Source: CAVQJU01 sp963712905
GTDB lineage: Bacteria > Acidobacteriota > Vicinamibacteria > Vicinamibacterales > CAVVIG01
Assembly: GCA_963712905.1 (NCBI GenBank)
Contig: CAVQJU010000013.1
Coordinates: 243,657 to 307,656 of the forward strand
Length of the DNA stretch: 64,000 nt
Direction of reading: 5' to 3'
Below the pieces are notes generated by a model that had not been told where the DNA came from, did no database searches, and saw only the letters and a program-made list of their open reading frames with translations. Each line of letters starts with the position of its first letter. Position 1 is the stretch's first letter. Shown here piece by piece: positions 18,287-26,581 of the stretch. The position numbers were made by a program, and so were the translations under genes.

Positions 18287-19441
18287 GTGAGACGCATCCT
18301 GTTCCTGGCCCGTGCCGAAGTGCTCCACATCGTCCGCGACCGGGCGACGCTCGCGCAGGTGCTGGTGCTGCCCATCCTGCAGCTGTTCGTCCTGTCGAAC
18401 GCCGCGACCTTCGAAATCCGCAACACGCCGATGTACGTCGTGGACTTCGACAGGACGAGCGCGTCCAGGCAGCTTGTCGCGCGGTTCGACGCGTCCGGCC
18501 ACTTCCGGATTGTCGGGCAGTCGGCGTCGCTCGACGCGGCGGACGAGGGGCTGCTGCGGGGAGATGTGACGCTGGCGCTCGTCATCCCGCACGACTTCGA
18601 ATCGTCGGTGGTCCGCCAGAGGAGCGCCGCGGTCCAGCTCGCGGTGAACGCGGAAAAAGGGTCGGCCGCGGGGATCGTCCAATCGTACGCGATGCAGATC
18701 CTGAACACGTATGCCGCCGAGCTGGGCGCGACGTTCCACCCGTCGATGACCTCAGTCCGCTCCGGCGACGCGGAGACTGCCCCGCTGCGGGGGGGCGGGC
18801 GGATCGATGTCCAGGTACGGCACTGGTACAACGAGACGCTCGACTATCAGCACTACATGGTGCCGGGGCTGCTGGTCGCGCTCGTGACGATGATCGGCAC
18901 CCTCCTGAGCGCGCAGAACATCGCGCGCGAGAAGGAGCTGGGAACGCTCGAACAGCTGAACGTGACACCGCTCACGCGGGGGCAGTTCATCGCGGCGAAG
19001 CTGCTGCCCCTCTGGGTGCTGGGCCTGGTGGATCTCGGCATCGGCCTGGTCGTCGGACGCGCCGTCTTCGGCGTGCCGATGCGGGGGAGCCTCCTGCTGC
19101 TTCTCGGCACGGCGGGCATCTACCTGATCGTGGCTCTGTCGATCGGGCTCTGGATTTCGACGCTGGTCGAGACGCAGCAGCAGGCGATGTTCGTCACGTT
19201 CTTCATCGTGAACATTTACCTGCTCATGAGTGGTCTGTTCACGCCGATCGACAGCATGGCGGACTGGGTGCAGACGGTCTCGCTCGTGAACCCGGTGCGC
19301 CATTTCGTCACCATCGCCCGCGCGCTGCTCGTGAGGGGCGCGTCGCTCCCCGATATCCAGACGCCGCTCGCCATCCTGGCCGTGTCCGCTGTCGCGCTCC
19401 TGGCCCTCGCGATCCGTCAGTACTCCAAGCGCACGGCCTGA
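18287..19441 (+). CDS. ABC-2 type permease, second
   Basis: 384 residues from a GTG at 18287, two bases after the previous stop. Topology repeats that of its neighbour: N-terminal TM around LAQVLVLPILQLFVLS, a periplasmic domain, then five TM segments, with the conserved cytoplasmic EKELGTLEQLNVTPLTRGQF. It ends the operon; the next gene starts after a ~100-base gap and belongs to a different pathway. Together with the preceding genes it makes a complete TolC-dependent ABC export system. Confidence 0.85.
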   Translation: MRRILFLARAEVLHIVRDRATLAQVLVLPILQLFVLSNAATFEIRNTPMYVVDFDRTSASRQLVARFDASGHFRIVGQSASLDAADEGLLRGDVTLALVIPHDFESSVVRQRSAAVQLAVNAEKGSAAGIVQSYAMQILNTYAAELGATFHPSMTSVRSGDAETAPLRGGGRIDVQVRHWYNETLDYQHYMVPGLLVALVTMIGTLLSAQNIAREKELGTLEQLNVTPLTRGQFIAAKLLPLWVLGLVDLGIGLVVGRAVFGVPMRGSLLLLLGTAGIYLIVALSIGLWISTLVETQQQAMFVTFFIVNIYLLMSGLFTPIDSMADWVQTVSLVNPVRHFVTIARALLVRGASLPDIQTPLAILAVSAVALLALAIRQYSKRTA

Positions 19442-19545
19442 GCGCGCCGCGCGCGGGTGTGCAGCGTGGCTGTCCGCGCCCGCGCGGCAGCATCCCACGG
19501 CCGAAGTTGATAGAATTCGGCCCGCCACGGCGACGGGAGGCTCGG

Positions 19546-20565
19546 ATGGTCATCGATTCGCACGGACACGTCACAGCACCAGACAGCTTGTATGTGTATA
19601 AGGCCCAGATACTTGCGCATCGCGGGGCCCACGGCCGCGGCGGCAACCTGGCCAATGAGGACGACGTCAGGAAGGCGCTGAACGCGCCGGTATTCGGCGG
19701 CAGCTCGCACCTCGCCCAGTTGAAGGAAGTCGGCACCGACCTGCAGCTGATCTCGCCCCGGCCGTATCAGATGATGACCAGCGAGCACCCGCGGCTGGTC
19801 AAATGGTTCGTCGAGGAGACCAACAACATCATCGCGAAGCAGGTGGAGTTGTACCCTGACACCTTCCGCGGCGTGTGCGGCCTGCCGCTGACGCCGAACG
19901 TCGATCCGAAAGCGATTGTTCCGTATCTGGAGCAGTGCGTGAAGAAGCAGGGCTTCGTCGGCTGCCTGCTCAACCCCGACCCCGGCGAGTGCGGCGGCAT
20001 CGAAACGCCGCCGCTCGGCGATCGCTTCTGGTATCCGCTGTACGAAAAGCTGGTCGAGCTGGACGTGCCGGGCCACATCCATTCGACCGGCTGCCGATCC
20101 GAGCGGCTGCCGTATTCGCTGCACTTCATCAACGAGGAAAACATCGCCGTCGTCTCGCTGCTGAACTCGCAGGTCTTCACCGATTTCCCGACGCTGAAGA
20201 TCCTCGTCTCGCACGGCGGCGGAGCGATCCCGTATCAGTACGCCCGCTTCGAGGCGAGCTCGCTCCGGGGCAAGGGCCCGCGATTCTCGGATCAGATGCG
20301 CAAGCTGTACTACGACACCGTGCTCTACTCGAAGGACGCGCTCGAGCTCCTGTTCAAGACCGTCGGCGTCGACCGGTGCCTGTTCGGCACGGAGCGGCCG
20401 GGCGTGGGCACCGTGAAGGATCCGAAGACGGGCCGCTGGCTCGACGAAACGCGGTTCACGATCGAAGCGATTGACTGGCTGACGGCGGCGGACAAGAAGA
20501 TGATCTTCGAGGACAACGCAAAGAAGGTCTTCAACCTCAAAGTGACCGAGCCGGCGGCGGCCTGA
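19546..20565 (+). CDS. Amidohydrolase-superfamily protein, LigJ-like (4-oxalomesaconate hydratase candidate)
   Basis: 339 residues; ATG at 19546 with a GGGAGG site at 19535-19540. The metal motif D4-S-H6-G-H8 opens the protein, His177/His179 lie in GHIHSTG, His223 in VSHGGG, and the last ligand is Glu283 in FGTERPG, where most relatives have Asp. A Glu at this place is a feature I associate with the LigJ hydratases, which hydrate 4-oxalomesaconate in protocatechuate/gallate meta-cleavage. Length also fits. Neighbours encode an extradiol dioxygenase and an RraA/LigK-like aldolase, the steps before and after. Other Amidohydrolase_2 activities, such as decarboxylation, remain possible. Confidence 0.75.
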   Translation: MVIDSHGHVTAPDSLYVYKAQILAHRGAHGRGGNLANEDDVRKALNAPVFGGSSHLAQLKEVGTDLQLISPRPYQMMTSEHPRLVKWFVEETNNIIAKQVELYPDTFRGVCGLPLTPNVDPKAIVPYLEQCVKKQGFVGCLLNPDPGECGGIETPPLGDRFWYPLYEKLVELDVPGHIHSTGCRSERLPYSLHFINEENIAVVSLLNSQVFTDFPTLKILVSHGGGAIPYQYARFEASSLRGKGPRFSDQMRKLYYDTVLYSKDALELLFKTVGVDRCLFGTERPGVGTVKDPKTGRWLDETRFTIEAIDWLTAADKKMIFEDNAKKVFNLKVTEPAAA

Positions 20566-20581
20566 GAAAAGGAATTTCGTG

Positions 20582-21640
20582 ATGGCCACACGTAACGTGC
20601 GTCGACGCCTCGGCTTCATCCCGGCGGCCGCGATTCTGATCCTGGCGTCCGCGGCGGCGCAGCAGGCCCAGCAGCCGCAGAAGATCACCATCAACTACCC
20701 GACGCGCAGCGGCGCATCGTGGCCGATGTATATCGCGAAGGAAGGCGGCTATTACCAGAAGTACGGCCTCGACGTGGATCTCCAGTTCGGCGTGCACCCG
20801 GCCGGCGTCGCGATGCTGACGAGCGGGCAGGCGGCGATGGTGAATCACTCGCTCGAACAGGGCATGGTCGCGGGCTCCAAGGACGCGGCGTCGTTCGCGC
20901 TGCTCGGCAGCTCGTCGAACAAGGGACTGTTCGCGCTGATGGCGCAGAAGGAGTTCACGGATCCGAAGCAGCTCAAGGGCAAGCGCATCGCGATCGGCCA
21001 GATTGGCGACGCGCCGTACAACTACACCGTGGCGCTGCTCGGGACCTACGGCCTGGGGGTCAGAGACGTCCAGTGGATCCCGGTCGGCACCGACGTCAGC
21101 GGCCGCGCCGCGGCGCTGCAGACCAACCGGGCGGACGCCACGCTGCTGACGGCGCCCAACTACTTCCGGCTCGAGGAGGCCGGGTACAAGACGCTGGCGA
21201 ACCTGGCCGACCGCGACGTGTACGCGGCGACCGTGTACCTGTTCAGCAGGAAAGCCACGACAGCGTCGCCGAAGCTGGGCGAGGCGATCATCAAGGCCCA
21301 TGCCGAAGCGATCAAGCGTTTCTACGACGACAAGGCGTTCGCGGTCAAAAGCTACATCGCGTTCGACAAGCAGCCGGAGGCCGACGTCGCCCGCATCTAC
21401 GACCTGTACAAGAACGGCAACATCTTCGACCGCGTGCCGTACGTGCTCGCGCCCGCCATCAAGTCGATTGTCGCGCAGCAGGTGGATCCGCGGATCGCGG
21501 CGGATCTCAAGGCGTTCGACTTCCACAAGATCGTCGACAACGGCACCGTCGCCCGCCTGGTGAAGGAAGGCTACTTCGAGCAGCTGTTCGGCGCGGACGT
21601 CAAGGCCGAGGAGCAGCGCAAGGCGAAGATTGCGTTCTGA
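20582..21640 (+). CDS. NMT1/THI5-like periplasmic substrate-binding protein
   Basis: 352 residues, starting at the ATG at 20582, eight bases after an AAAGGA site (a GTG at 20579 is the alternative). A signal peptide ends near AAAQQ. The mature protein has the family's opening KITINYPTRSGASWPMYIAKEGGYY, read as adjoining blocks, and YYQKYGLDVDLQFGVH. Relatives bind taurine, nitrate, pyrimidines or aromatic acids for TauABC-type importers. The matching ATPase and permease follow at 21887 and 22651, and a catabolic gene lies on each side, so the ligand is probably an aromatic acid (inference). Confidence 0.82.
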   Translation: MATRNVRRRLGFIPAAAILILASAAAQQAQQPQKITINYPTRSGASWPMYIAKEGGYYQKYGLDVDLQFGVHPAGVAMLTSGQAAMVNHSLEQGMVAGSKDAASFALLGSSSNKGLFALMAQKEFTDPKQLKGKRIAIGQIGDAPYNYTVALLGTYGLGVRDVQWIPVGTDVSGRAAALQTNRADATLLTAPNYFRLEEAGYKTLANLADRDVYAATVYLFSRKATTASPKLGEAIIKAHAEAIKRFYDDKAFAVKSYIAFDKQPEADVARIYDLYKNGNIFDRVPYVLAPAIKSIVAQQVDPRIAADLKAFDFHKIVDNGTVARLVKEGYFEQLFGADVKAEEQRKAKIAF

Positions 21641-21647
21641 GGGTTTG

Positions 21648-21861
21648 CCACAGAGTCACAGAGTCACAGAGGTGCCAGCAGCCGGGCGCGCAGTCGAGGC
21701 GACGCCGCGTAGCGGCGGCCCGGAAGCGCGAGCCGGGAAGCGAACGTTCGAAGCCGTTCGCCATCTCGTTCGTTTCCCGGCTCGCGTTTCCGAGCCTCCG
21801 GCCTGCTTCGCAGGCCGCTCGCCTCGACTGCGGCTGTCTCTGTGTCTCTGTGACTCCGTGG
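21648..21861. repeat. 214-nt imperfect palindrome between transporter genes
   Basis: The outer arms are 21648-21671 (CCACAGAGTCACAGAGTC then ACAGAG) and 21838-21861, whose reverse complement differs at only two of 24 positions. Inside, CGCAGTCGAGGCGA and GCGAGCCGGGAA-CGAACG recur as inverted arms, with a smaller hairpin (GGCCTGCTTCGCAGGCC) on the right. The element fills nearly the whole gap between the binding protein and the ABC ATPase. It could attenuate or process the operon transcript and differentiate binding-protein from ATPase expression; it may also be a mobile non-coding element. Confidence 0.8.
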
Positions 21862-21886
21862 CTGAGTCGAGCACACGCGCGGCGCG

Positions 21887-22654
21887 ATGAAGCTCGACAT
21901 CGAACACCTGACCAAGCGCTATCGCGTCGAGCGCGACGAGCGGGACGTGCTCGCGCTGTCGGACGTGTCGCTGTCGGTGCCCGAGGGCGAGTTCATGGCC
22001 ATCGTCGGCCCCAGCGGCTGCGGCAAGACCACGCTGCTCAACATCGTGGCGGGGCTGCTGCCGTACGATGCCGGAACCGTGTCGATTGACGGGAAACGCG
22101 TGTCGGGGCCTGGCGTCGATCGCGCTGTCGTGTTTCAGCACGCGAGCCTGCTGCCGTGGCGAACGGTGGCCGGCAACGTCCGCTACGGCATGGAAATGCA
22201 GAAGCGCTTCGACCGGGCGGTCATGTCGCAGCGGGCGGACCATTTCATCAAGCTCGTCGGGCTGGCCGGCTTCGAGCGCCACTACCCGTCGGAGCTGTCC
22301 GGCGGCATGCAACAGCGCGTGAACCTGGCGCGGGCGACGGCGGCTGACCCCCTCGTGCTGCTCATGGACGAGCCGTTCGCGGCGCTCGACGCGCAGACAC
22401 GCGAGACGATGCAGGCCGAGCTCCTGAAGATCTGGGCCGAGGCGCACAAAACCGTTCTCTTCATCACGCATCAGATCAACGAAGCCGTCTACCTGGCCGA
22501 CCGCGTCGCGGTGCTGAGCCCTCGTCCCGGCCGCCTGAAGGACGTCGTGACGATCCCGTTCGAACGCCCGCGGCCGCTGAGCCTGAAACGCGAGCCGCGG
22601 TTTCTCGAAGTGGAAGACGCGATCTGGCAGACGGGTGGAGAGAAGACATCGTGA
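21887..22654 (+). CDS. ABC importer ATP-binding protein (TauB/SsuB type)
   Basis: 255 residues. Walker A GPSGCGKTT (~41-49), Q-loop VVFQHASLLPW, signature ELSGGMQQRVNLARA (~136), Walker B VLLMDEPFAALD (~157) and H-loop LFITHQINEA are all intact. The Q-loop LLPW and the short C-terminus are typical of ATPases for taurine/sulfonate/nitrate-type importers that use NMT1-like binding proteins. Overlaps the permease gene by four bases (GTGA). Cytoplasmic; powers uptake of the pathway substrate. Confidence 0.9.
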   Translation: MKLDIEHLTKRYRVERDERDVLALSDVSLSVPEGEFMAIVGPSGCGKTTLLNIVAGLLPYDAGTVSIDGKRVSGPGVDRAVVFQHASLLPWRTVAGNVRYGMEMQKRFDRAVMSQRADHFIKLVGLAGFERHYPSELSGGMQQRVNLARATAADPLVLLMDEPFAALDAQTRETMQAELLKIWAEAHKTVLFITHQINEAVYLADRVAVLSPRPGRLKDVVTIPFERPRPLSLKREPRFLEVEDAIWQTGGEKTS

Positions 22655-23430
22655 GGCAGACGTTCTATCGGAGGCACGAAGGGCTGATCCTCGGCGGCGT
22701 CGCCGTGCTGCTCGCGATGGCCGCGTGGCAGGCCCTGTGGTCGTCCGGGCGCATCTCGCCTCTGTTCTTCACGGGGCCGTCGGCGGTCGCCGTGCGCTTC
22801 CGCGAGGAATGGATCCACGGGCGGCTCAAGGACGATCTGCTGTACAGCGGGCTCAACTTCGCGATTGGCGTCGGCCTGGCGATCGCGGCCGGCGTGGTGC
22901 TTGGCGTCGTGATCGGCTGGTACCGGAAGCTGGCGATGATCTTCGAGCCGTTCGTGAACGCCCTCTACGCCACGCCGCGCGTGGCGCTGGTGCCCCTCAT
23001 CCTCATCTGGTTCGGCATCGGCATGTGGTCCAAGGTGTTCATCGTCTTCATCAACGCCTTCTTCCCCGTGCTGATCAACACGATTGGCGGCATCCGGGCG
23101 ACCGACGCCGATCTGCTGCGGGCCGCGCGCGCGTTCTGCGCGTCGGACTGGCAGATCTTCAAGACCGTCGCGATCCCGGGCGCCGTCCCGTTCATCCTCA
23201 CCGGCGTCCGTCAGTCCGTCGCGCTCGGCCTGATCGGCGTCGTCGTCGGCGAAATGTTTGGCGGCAGCCAGGGCATTGGCTATATGGTCAACTACGGGGG
23301 GCAGACGTTCCAGACGGACACCGTCTTTCTGGGCGTCGCCATCATCGCGTGTTCCGGAATCGTCCTGACGTGGCTGGCCGAGCGGCTGGAGCGTCGGTTT
23401 TCGCGCTGGAGAGTTCAAGACAATGGCTGA
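22651..23430 (+). CDS. ABC importer permease (TauC/SsuC type)
   Basis: 259 residues from a GTG at 22651 overlapping the ATPase stop. Six TM helices are visible, the first at ~10-28. The cytoplasmic EAA coupling loop reads RAARAFCASDWQIFKTVAIP, then GAVPFILTGVR, as expected for this family. Its last eight bases overlap the ATG of the dioxygenase gene, so uptake and ring cleavage are translated from one message. Substrate unknown from sequence. Confidence 0.9.
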   Translation: MRQTFYRRHEGLILGGVAVLLAMAAWQALWSSGRISPLFFTGPSAVAVRFREEWIHGRLKDDLLYSGLNFAIGVGLAIAAGVVLGVVIGWYRKLAMIFEPFVNALYATPRVALVPLILIWFGIGMWSKVFIVFINAFFPVLINTIGGIRATDADLLRAARAFCASDWQIFKTVAIPGAVPFILTGVRQSVALGLIGVVVGEMFGGSQGIGYMVNYGGQTFQTDTVFLGVAIIACSGIVLTWLAERLERRFSRWRVQDNG

Positions 23431-24415
23431 GATCGTCCTGGGAATCGGCGCTTCGCACGGGCCGCTGCTGTCCACACCGCCGGAGCAATGGGACCTGCGC
23501 GCGAAGGCCGACCGTGAGAACAAGGGCCACTGGTTCCAAGGCAAGACCTACGACTTCGAATCGCTGCTGAAGGCGCGCGCGCCGGGGTTCGCGAGCGAGA
23601 TCACCGTGGACGTCCGGCGCGATCGGTTTGCCAAATGCCGGCTCGCCATGGAGACGCTCGGGAAGAAGTTCAACGAGGTCGCCCCGGACGCTGTCGTCAT
23701 CCTCGGCAACGACCAGCGCGAGTTCTTCAACGCGGGCCTGACGCCGGCGATCACGGTGTATCGCGGCGCCCAGATCAAAAACGTTCAGCACCTGCACGAA
23801 GACCAGCCCGGCCTGAACATCGCCGAGCCCGGGAACTCGCCGGCCGAAGGCGCCACGTACCCCGGCGCGACCGCGCTCGCCGACCACATCCTCGACTCGC
23901 TGGGCGAGGAGAACTTCGACCTGGCGCAGTCCGACGACACGCCAAGCGGCGCGCCCCGCGGCGGAATCCCGCACGCCTACGGCTTCCTCTATCACTCGAT
24001 CCTGCAGGATCGGACGCCGCCGAGCGTGCCCATCATCCTGAACGTCCACTTCCCCCACAACACGCCGAAGCTGGGCCGATGCCTCGAGCTCGGACGCGCG
24101 CTGTATCGCGCGATCACGAGCTTCAAGGGGTTCAACCGCGTGGCGCTTGTCGCGTCCGGCGGCCTCACGCACTTCGTGATCGACGAGGATCTCGATCAGA
24201 CCATCATGGCCGCCATGCAGAAGGGCGACGAGAAAGCCCTGGCCGCGCTGCCGGAAAACCTGTTCAAGGTCGGCACCGCGGAAATCAAGAACTGGTATCC
24301 CGTCATCGCGGCGATGAACGCCGCCGGCCGCAAATATCACCAGGTCGATTACGTGCCGTGCTATCGCTCGGAAGCCGGGACCGGCAACGCGATGTGCTTC
24401 GCGTATTGGGAGTAA
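23423..24415 (+). CDS. LigB-type extradiol ring-cleavage dioxygenase
   Basis: 330 residues. The N-terminus IVLGIGASHGPLL carries the first iron-ligand His of class III (LigB/protocatechuate 4,5-dioxygenase beta) extradiol enzymes; VVILGNDQREFFN gives the conserved acidic turn, and LNVHFPHNTP and SGGLTHFVID bear further conserved His residues. These enzymes open catecholic rings next to the diol using Fe(II) and O2. Gallate dioxygenases of the DesB/GalA type are larger because a LigA-like part is fused; no LigA gene is seen here. Coupled to the importer by an eight-base overlap. Substrate could be gallate, protocatechuate or a related triol. Confidence 0.8.
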   Translation: MAEIVLGIGASHGPLLSTPPEQWDLRAKADRENKGHWFQGKTYDFESLLKARAPGFASEITVDVRRDRFAKCRLAMETLGKKFNEVAPDAVVILGNDQREFFNAGLTPAITVYRGAQIKNVQHLHEDQPGLNIAEPGNSPAEGATYPGATALADHILDSLGEENFDLAQSDDTPSGAPRGGIPHAYGFLYHSILQDRTPPSVPIILNVHFPHNTPKLGRCLELGRALYRAITSFKGFNRVALVASGGLTHFVIDEDLDQTIMAAMQKGDEKALAALPENLFKVGTAEIKNWYPVIAAMNAAGRKYHQVDYVPCYRSEAGTGNAMCFAYWE

Positions 24416-24420
24416 CGACC

Positions 24421-24501
24421 ACGTAGAACGCAGAGCACGCAGAGCACGCAGAGACTTGTTTGAAATACTTCTGCGAACTCCGCGTTCTCAGCGTTCCACG
24501 T
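24421..24501. repeat. CGCAGAG-type palindromic intergenic repeat
   Basis: Left arm ACGTAGAACGCAGAGCACGC (continuing AGAG to 24444) is inverted at 24478-24501, with about 20 of 24 positions pairing; the left arm also contains a tandem CACGCAGAG. One arm of the same family occurs at 39381-39413 and a diverged palindrome at 49126-49200. It separates the dioxygenase and aldolase genes and leaves only about ten bases before the aldolase ATG. Confidence 0.75.
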
Positions 24502-24511
24502 ATTGTGATCT

Positions 24512-25171
24512 ATGGATGACGTGCTGACACGGCTCGCCGGGCTGGACTCGTGCGCGGTGTCCGACGCGCTGGACAAACTCGGTCTGGCCGGCGCTGTCGC
24601 CGGGATTCACCGCTTGTCCACGGATCGCCGCATCTCCGGTCGCGTAATCACGGTCAAGCTCGACCGCGATGAGGATGCCGGGCGGCCGGCGGCCTCGCGT
24701 CACCTCGGTACCACCGCCATCGAAGCCTCGCAGCCGGGCGACGTCATCGTCGTGGAGCAGCGCACCGGCATCGACGCGGCGGGCTGGGGCGGCGTACTGT
24801 CGCTCGGCGCGAGCCTGAAGGGCGTTGCCGGCGTCATCATCGACGGTCCCACCCGCGACGTGGACGAGGCCCGCGCGCACGACTTCGCGGTGTTCGCGCG
24901 CGATCACACCGCGCGCACGGCCCGGGGCCGTATCGTCGAAACGGGCACGAACGTGCCGGTCACGGTCGGCGCCATCCCAGTTGCGCCCGGCGACTTCGTC
25001 GTCGCGGACGGGAGCGCCGTTGTGTTCGTCAGGGCGCAGGACATCGACCGCGTGCTCGACGCCGCCGAAGCCATCGCGGCGCGCGAGGCCGGCATGGCCG
25101 ATTCGCTGAGGGCGGGCACGCCCATCACGCAGGTGATGGGGAAGAATTACGAAACGATGTTGAAGAAATGA
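24512..25171 (+). CDS. RraA/LigK-like HMG/CHA aldolase family protein
   Basis: 219 residues. The fold signature is clear: AVSDALDKLG near the N-terminus, the metal/pyruvate motif GVIIDGPTRDVDEA with Arg-Asp (R-D), and the C-terminal GDFVVADGSAVVFV. Members of this family split 4-hydroxy-4-methyl-2-oxoglutarate or 4-carboxy-4-hydroxy-2-oxoadipate into two keto acids and also decarboxylate oxaloacetate; others (RraA proper) bind RNase E. Its place just after a LigB-type dioxygenase, with a LigJ-like gene upstream, favours the aldolase role that ends meta-cleavage by giving pyruvate and oxaloacetate. The R-D pair needed for catalysis is present. Confidence 0.8.
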   Translation: MDDVLTRLAGLDSCAVSDALDKLGLAGAVAGIHRLSTDRRISGRVITVKLDRDEDAGRPAASRHLGTTAIEASQPGDVIVVEQRTGIDAAGWGGVLSLGASLKGVAGVIIDGPTRDVDEARAHDFAVFARDHTARTARGRIVETGTNVPVTVGAIPVAPGDFVVADGSAVVFVRAQDIDRVLDAAEAIAAREAGMADSLRAGTPITQVMGKNYETMLKK

Positions 25172-25176
25172 ACGAA

Positions 25177-25191
25177 GGCGGCCGTGCCGCC
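25177..25191. terminator. Weak candidate hairpin between convergent genes
   Basis: GGCGGC-CGT-GCCGCC, a six-base stem with a three-base loop, lies between the aldolase stop (25171) and the stop of the convergent Uma2-like gene (25203). There is no following T run, so intrinsic termination is uncertain. Confidence 0.3.
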
Positions 25192-25202
25192 AGGTGCGAG
25201 CC

Positions 25203-25766
25203 CTATTCGGGCAGGAGCGCGCTCACGCTGATGACGCAGGAAGTGAGCAAGCCCGGAGCGATCGAATCGCCAGGCCGATACTGTTCTATGTTCCGAAACG
25301 CCCCGTCCTGCGGCAGCGAATAGCGCGCCACGACGTTGGCGTTGAGGTCGACGAGCCAGTACTCGGGGACGCCGGCCTTCGCGTAGACGCGTGCCTTCAC
25401 ATCCCGGTCATATTCGATCGACGAGGCGGCGATTTCGACGACCAGAAGGATGTCTGCCGGGCCTGCGTGGCGCGAGGCATAGAAATCGGCGCGAGGTTTC
25501 AGGAGGACCAGGTCGGGCTGAGGTTCGCTGTGAAAGTCTAGACGCACAGAACCCTGCGGCAGGACGATTGCCGCGTCTCCTGCCGCTCTGACCAGCGCTT
25601 GAGTGGCACTGCTCACGCACGCGTTATGCCGCGGACCGATCGGACTCATCACGACCACTTCGCCGTCGATGAGCTCGACGCGGTCGTCCGGGCAGAAGAT
25701 GCCCGCTTCTCCCATACGCTGATACTCGTCCGCCGTGAACCGTCTCTTTTCAGCTGCGATGGACAT
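25203..25766 (-). CDS. Uma2-family (DUF820) PD-(D/E)XK nuclease-like protein
   Basis: 187 residues. It has the family landmarks FTADEYQRMGEAGIF, DDRVELIDGEVVVMSPIG, PQPDLVLLKPRADFY and the nuclease-fold core VVEIAASSIEYDRDVKARVY ending with GVPEYWLVDL. In PD-(D/E)XK terms, the acidic residues sit in ELIDGE, PD and VEI, with Lys in DVKAR. The fold is that of restriction-type nucleases, but the function of Uma2 proteins, which are abundant in cyanobacteria and acidobacteria, is unknown. It is on the opposite strand, between the two RraA-like genes. Confidence 0.85.
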   Translation of the reverse strand: MSIAAEKRRFTADEYQRMGEAGIFCPDDRVELIDGEVVVMSPIGPRHNACVSSATQALVRAAGDAAIVLPQGSVRLDFHSEPQPDLVLLKPRADFYASRHAGPADILLVVEIAASSIEYDRDVKARVYAKAGVPEYWLVDLNANVVARYSLPQDGAFRNIEQYRPGDSIAPGLLTSCVISVSALLPE

Positions 25767-25901
25767 GAGTCGGTCCCCATTTTAGCATCGTCAACAGCGA
25801 AGGCCGTGCCGGGAGAGACCGGCGGGAATTGCTGGTGTCGCCGCTACGTGGTGGCAGTTTCTGCACAGGCGGCCTGCCCGCTCGGTATGATCGGTTGCAA
25901 C

Positions 25902-26573
25902 ATGACGAGCTCAACGTCGGAACAGGACTCCAATATCCAGCGCGCGTCGAAGCTCGACACGACGGCTATCAGCGACGCGCTGGACAGGCTGGGCATCGCC
26001 GGTCAGTGCCTGAACATCAAGCCGCTCGATCACCGGTTCCGGATGACCGGCCGGGCATTCACGATTCTGTACAGTCCGGCCGGCACGCCGGCGGGCACCG
26101 TCGGCGACTACATCGACGATGTCGAGCCCGGATCGGTTGTGGTGCTGGACAACGGCGGCCGCGAAAACGCGACCGTGTGGGGCGACATCCTGACAGCCAT
26201 CTCGCACCGCCGCGGGATCGCCGGCACGGTCATCGACGGCGCGTGCCGCGACACGCATTTGTCGCTCGAGTTGGGCTACCCGATCTTCAGCCGCAGCTAC
26301 TCCATGCGAACGGGCAAAGATCGTGTACAGGTGGAAGCGATGAACGGGCCCGTCAACATCGGCGACGCTCGCGTCAACCCCGGGGACATCCTGCGCGGCG
26401 ACTCTGACGGCGTGCTCGTGATCCCACGCGCGCACGAGGATGCGGTGCTGGCGGCGGCCGAGGAGATTGACGCCGTGGAACAGCAGATCCGGCGCGCCGT
26501 CATCGAAGGGCAGACGCTCGCCGACGCCAGGAAGAACCTCGGCTACCACCAACTACAGACGCGGCGGCGGTGA
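25902..26573 (+). CDS. Second RraA-like protein
   Basis: 223 residues from the ATG at 25902; an in-frame ATG at 25887 is possible. It is a paralogue of the gene at 24512, sharing AISDALDRLGIAGQ, the glycine-rich VLDNGGRENATVWGDIL and the R-D motif in TVIDGACRDTHLS. The C-terminus LRGDSDGVLVIPRAHEDAVL is also conserved. The Arg-Asp pair is kept, so keto-acid aldolase or decarboxylase activity is possible. It lies outside the tight operon and may have a different substrate. An RraA-type RNase E inhibitor role is less likely because of its length and context. Confidence 0.78.
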   Translation: MTSSTSEQDSNIQRASKLDTTAISDALDRLGIAGQCLNIKPLDHRFRMTGRAFTILYSPAGTPAGTVGDYIDDVEPGSVVVLDNGGRENATVWGDILTAISHRRGIAGTVIDGACRDTHLSLELGYPIFSRSYSMRTGKDRVQVEAMNGPVNIGDARVNPGDILRGDSDGVLVIPRAHEDAVLAAAEEIDAVEQQIRRAVIEGQTLADARKNLGYHQLQTRRR

Positions 26574-26581
26574 GCCGCCGC
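26564..26581. terminator. Candidate bidirectional hairpin at convergent gene ends
   Basis: GCGGCGG-TGAG-CCGCCGC forms a seven-base GC stem; the TGA stop of the RraA-like gene lies in the loop, and the convergent small membrane-protein gene ends just beyond at 26582. No T run follows. Confidence 0.4.

Noticed and set aside
18268..20565. Long 765-codon frame covering the end of the efflux operon and the hydratase
   Set aside because: Its first half is a shadow of the permease in another frame; the hydratase starts at 19546 with its own ribosome site.
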